Assembly: GCA_945907055.1 (NCBI GenBank)
Contig: CAMDSG010000032.1
Coordinates: 1 to 14,154, forward strand
Length of the DNA: 14,154 bases
Reading direction: 5' to 3'
Origin: Bifidobacterium breve
GTDB lineage: Bacteria; Actinomycetota; Acidimicrobiia; IMCC26256
This document shows, one piece after another, positions 13,576 through 14,154 of this stretch; positions within the stretch are counted from its first letter, which is position 1, and the number at the start of each line of letters is the position of its first letter. The notes under the pieces are model-generated. The model saw only the letters and a list, made by a program, of their open reading frames with translations, was not told where the DNA came from and searched no databases. Position numbers and translations under genes: made by a program.

Positions 13576-14154
13576 TCATCCCGTATCCCTCTGCTCCGGT
13601 GGCCATCCTTTCTCAAGCGCTCGCTGCTCTGGTCCGCGCCAGGCCCAGGTAGGTGCGTTTTCTCGGAGATCTACTTCGATCTTCTCGAGGCGGTATCCGT
13701 CATGCGTTTTTTGCAGATGATGTCGCTTGCAGAGTCGTACAAGGTTCTCAAGGCTTGCAGGGCCACCCTCAGCGAAGGGCACGATGTGATCAATCTCTAG
13801 ACCAAGCGTCATATCGCAAGTTGGCACCTGGCAGACACGATCGCGCTCTTCAACAGCGGTGCGCAATGGTGCAGGGATGTGTCTGCCCAGATGCGCAATC
13901 GTCTTGATATCTACTCCATCGATCACGAGGAGCTTGAGGAATGCCTCCCCCAAATATTCAGTTGCAGTCGCCACCGGTATCGGCCCAACGCCAGCGATCT
14001 CACAGATCTCGCCCTGCTCAGTGTGCCCACGCTTAAGTGCATCTATATCGACACGAATATTTATCACGGCGTTAGGGCGAGTCGTCTTCGTTCTACTCAC
14101 GCCTGTGCCTGTAGCGGAGCTGCTCGCTTTTTCGCAGAGTGCCATTAGAGCGTC
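13576..14154 (-). CDS. DUF222/13E12-family HNH endonuclease (C-terminal part, cut by window edge)
   Basis: The frame is open from the TGA at 13578-13576 to the right edge of the window (192 codons plus the stop), including DAL upstream of the first visible ATG (14145). I treat the gene as truncated by the window, because DALMALCEKA matches the end of the DUF222 region that normally precedes this nuclease domain. The visible part contains IPAPLRTAVEERDRVCQVPTC (90-110, counted from that ATG), then LEIDHIVPFAEGG with Asp119-His120, NLVRLCKRHH with Asn134, Cys139, His142 and His143, and KTHDGYRL. The HNH active site and its zinc-binding cysteines look complete. This family is abundant and repeated in actinobacterial genomes. 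Its biological role is not established. It converges with the other HNH gene across a 117-bp gap. Confidence 0.85.
   Translation of the reverse strand, partial: DALMALCEKASSSATGTGVSRTKTTRPNAVINIRVDIDALKRGHTEQGEICEIAGVGPIPVATATEYLGEAFLKLLVIDGVDIKTIAHLGRHIPAPLRTAVEERDRVCQVPTCDMTLGLEIDHIVPFAEGGPASLENLVRLCKRHHLQKTHDGYRLEKIEVDLRENAPTWAWRGPEQRALEKGWPPEQRDTG

Overview
The window looks like a chromosomal segment of an actinobacterium of moderate GC content. A member of the Acidimicrobiia or a related lineage is the best guess, and this is inference. The evidence is: secreted proteins and lipoproteins with Thr-rich TTTT/TTTP linkers or tails, a formylglycine-generating enzyme of the actinobacterial type, an ABC-export adaptor carrying a peptidoglycan-binding domain, a DUF222-type HNH protein, and several starts that look leaderless. 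No tRNA, rRNA, CRISPR array or insertion sequence was recognised.

Layout. Positions 1-647 (minus) hold the N-terminal part of a secreted Ig-like protein that runs off the left edge. Positions 852-1850 (minus) encode a formylglycine-generating enzyme with both catalytic cysteines. A divergent promoter region (1851-2000) separates it from a plus-strand cluster at 2001-8804. That cluster contains a cysteine-rich lipoprotein, a large MacA/HlyD-like adaptor lipoprotein, a MacB-type ATPase, a MacB-type permease and a membrane acyltransferase fused to an SGNH domain. The last three genes are tightly packed: a 9-bp gap, then two 4-bp ATGA overlaps. A stand-alone molybdopterin oxidoreductase follows at 8847-10940. 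It converges, with a 10-bp gap, on a minus-strand lipoprotein (to 11547) and a minus-strand secreted protein (11627-12244). The right end carries two convergent HNH-nuclease genes: a predicted restriction-like HNH protein at 12526-13458, and a DUF222-family HNH protein cut by the window edge.

The most interesting system is the 2001-8804 operon. Its adaptor has the usual barrel-sandwich pieces and a peptidoglycan-binding domain. Between the two halves it also carries two complete and one apparently truncated Calx-beta repeat, roughly 300 residues that do not belong to a standard MacA protein. Translational coupling of the permease to an acyltransferase/SGNH protein suggests that an envelope-anchored exporter and an acyl-modification step share a substrate or a pathway. 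That functional link is inference from gene order. Several compact repeats and palindromes lie in the intergenic regions and are listed separately.
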